Assembly (NCBI RefSeq): GCF_000255495.1
Contig: NZ_AHYZ01000142.1
Coordinates: forward strand, 1-43,013
Source of the DNA: Liquorilactobacillus vini DSM 20605
Lineage (GTDB): Bacteria; Bacillota; Bacilli; Lactobacillales; Lactobacillaceae
Length of the DNA: 43,013 nt
Reading direction: 5' to 3'
This document shows, piece by piece, positions 42,847-43,013 of this stretch. How positions within the stretch are numbered: the first letter of the stretch is position 1; each line of letters opens with the position of its first letter. A program made the position numbers and the translations under genes. The notes below the pieces were generated by a model, which saw only the letters and a program-made list of their open reading frames with translations, ran no database searches and was not told where the DNA came from.

Positions 42847-43013
42847 GGTTAAATTAAGGTAAATGGATTTATACTTTAGTTCAGGTGCAGGCTCAAATGC
42901 AGATTGGGGAAATAAATAATGGGTTATCTTCATTTTCAAAATGACTAGCCACTGCGATTTATGAATTTATAAAATATATATTAAAGTTAAGATTTACTTG
43001 GGAACAGCGTAAG

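Noticed and set aside
42851..42919. Short frame of 18 codons after the gap terminator
   Set aside because: Too short, without a ribosome binding site or recognisable product.

Overview
The window looks like a chromosomal segment of a low-GC Gram-positive bacterium of the Lactobacillaceae. The reasons are AT-rich DNA, strong AGGAGG ribosome binding sites, frequent TTG and GTG starts, T-box leaders on amino-acid genes, an OpuC osmoprotectant transporter, a trpDCFBA operon without trpE/trpG, and DUF1002 and PspC proteins. No tRNA, rRNA, CRISPR array or intact insertion sequence was seen. Most genes lie on the minus strand.

Layout. 1-4.3 kb: 3' part of an oligopeptide-binding protein gene, a branched terminator, a Zn/Cd-type P-type ATPase broken by a T-run frameshift, and two tiny membrane-protein genes. 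4.3-9.1 kb: trpDCFBA behind a Trp T-box, with tandem palindromes over its promoter. 9.1-16.3 kb: sulfur amino acid and methionine genes (a truncated metY-like gene, a cystathionine lyase/synthase gene, metQNI plus an M20 deacylase) under Met T-boxes, with a PPK2 kinase gene between. 16.4-23.2 kb: histidine phosphatase, a large P2-type cation ATPase, and an opuC operon whose first permease gene carries an in-frame amber codon. 23.4-34.1 kb: membrane proteins, a MetE-like methyltransferase gene with its own Met T-box, an MMPL exporter with a NarL-type two-component system, an FAD reductase, an MFS gene with a leader that can hide its ribosome binding site, and a DUF72 gene. 34.4-43.0 kb: a more decayed accessory region with a HAD phosphatase, a DUF1002 secreted protein, a VTT-domain membrane protein, three pseudogenes, PspC, and an AraC regulator divergent from a GAPDH gene. 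After the GAPDH terminator at 42846 I see nothing in the last 167 bases.

How the parts work together. Three Met T-boxes and one Trp T-box couple methionine uptake and synthesis and tryptophan synthesis to tRNA charging. In all four, the specifier codon agrees with the T-box base expected to pair with the tRNA discriminator. The OpuC and P-type ATPase genes belong to osmotic and ion homeostasis.

The most interesting observation is a pair of paralogous, apparently non-coding RNA genes on the minus strand at about 35732-35944 and 40344-40540. Both have the same promoter (TTGCAA, 17 bp, TATAAT), a catabolite-responsive (cre) element over the -35 box, a 5' domain with a conserved nested stem, and a long terminator stem. 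The arms of that stem differ between copies but stay complementary through compensatory changes. I know of no description of this pair, and an Rfam scan would be the first check.

Several genes are interrupted, and three of the breaks fall at runs of seven A or T. Some may therefore be sequencing errors or slippage sites rather than true gene death.
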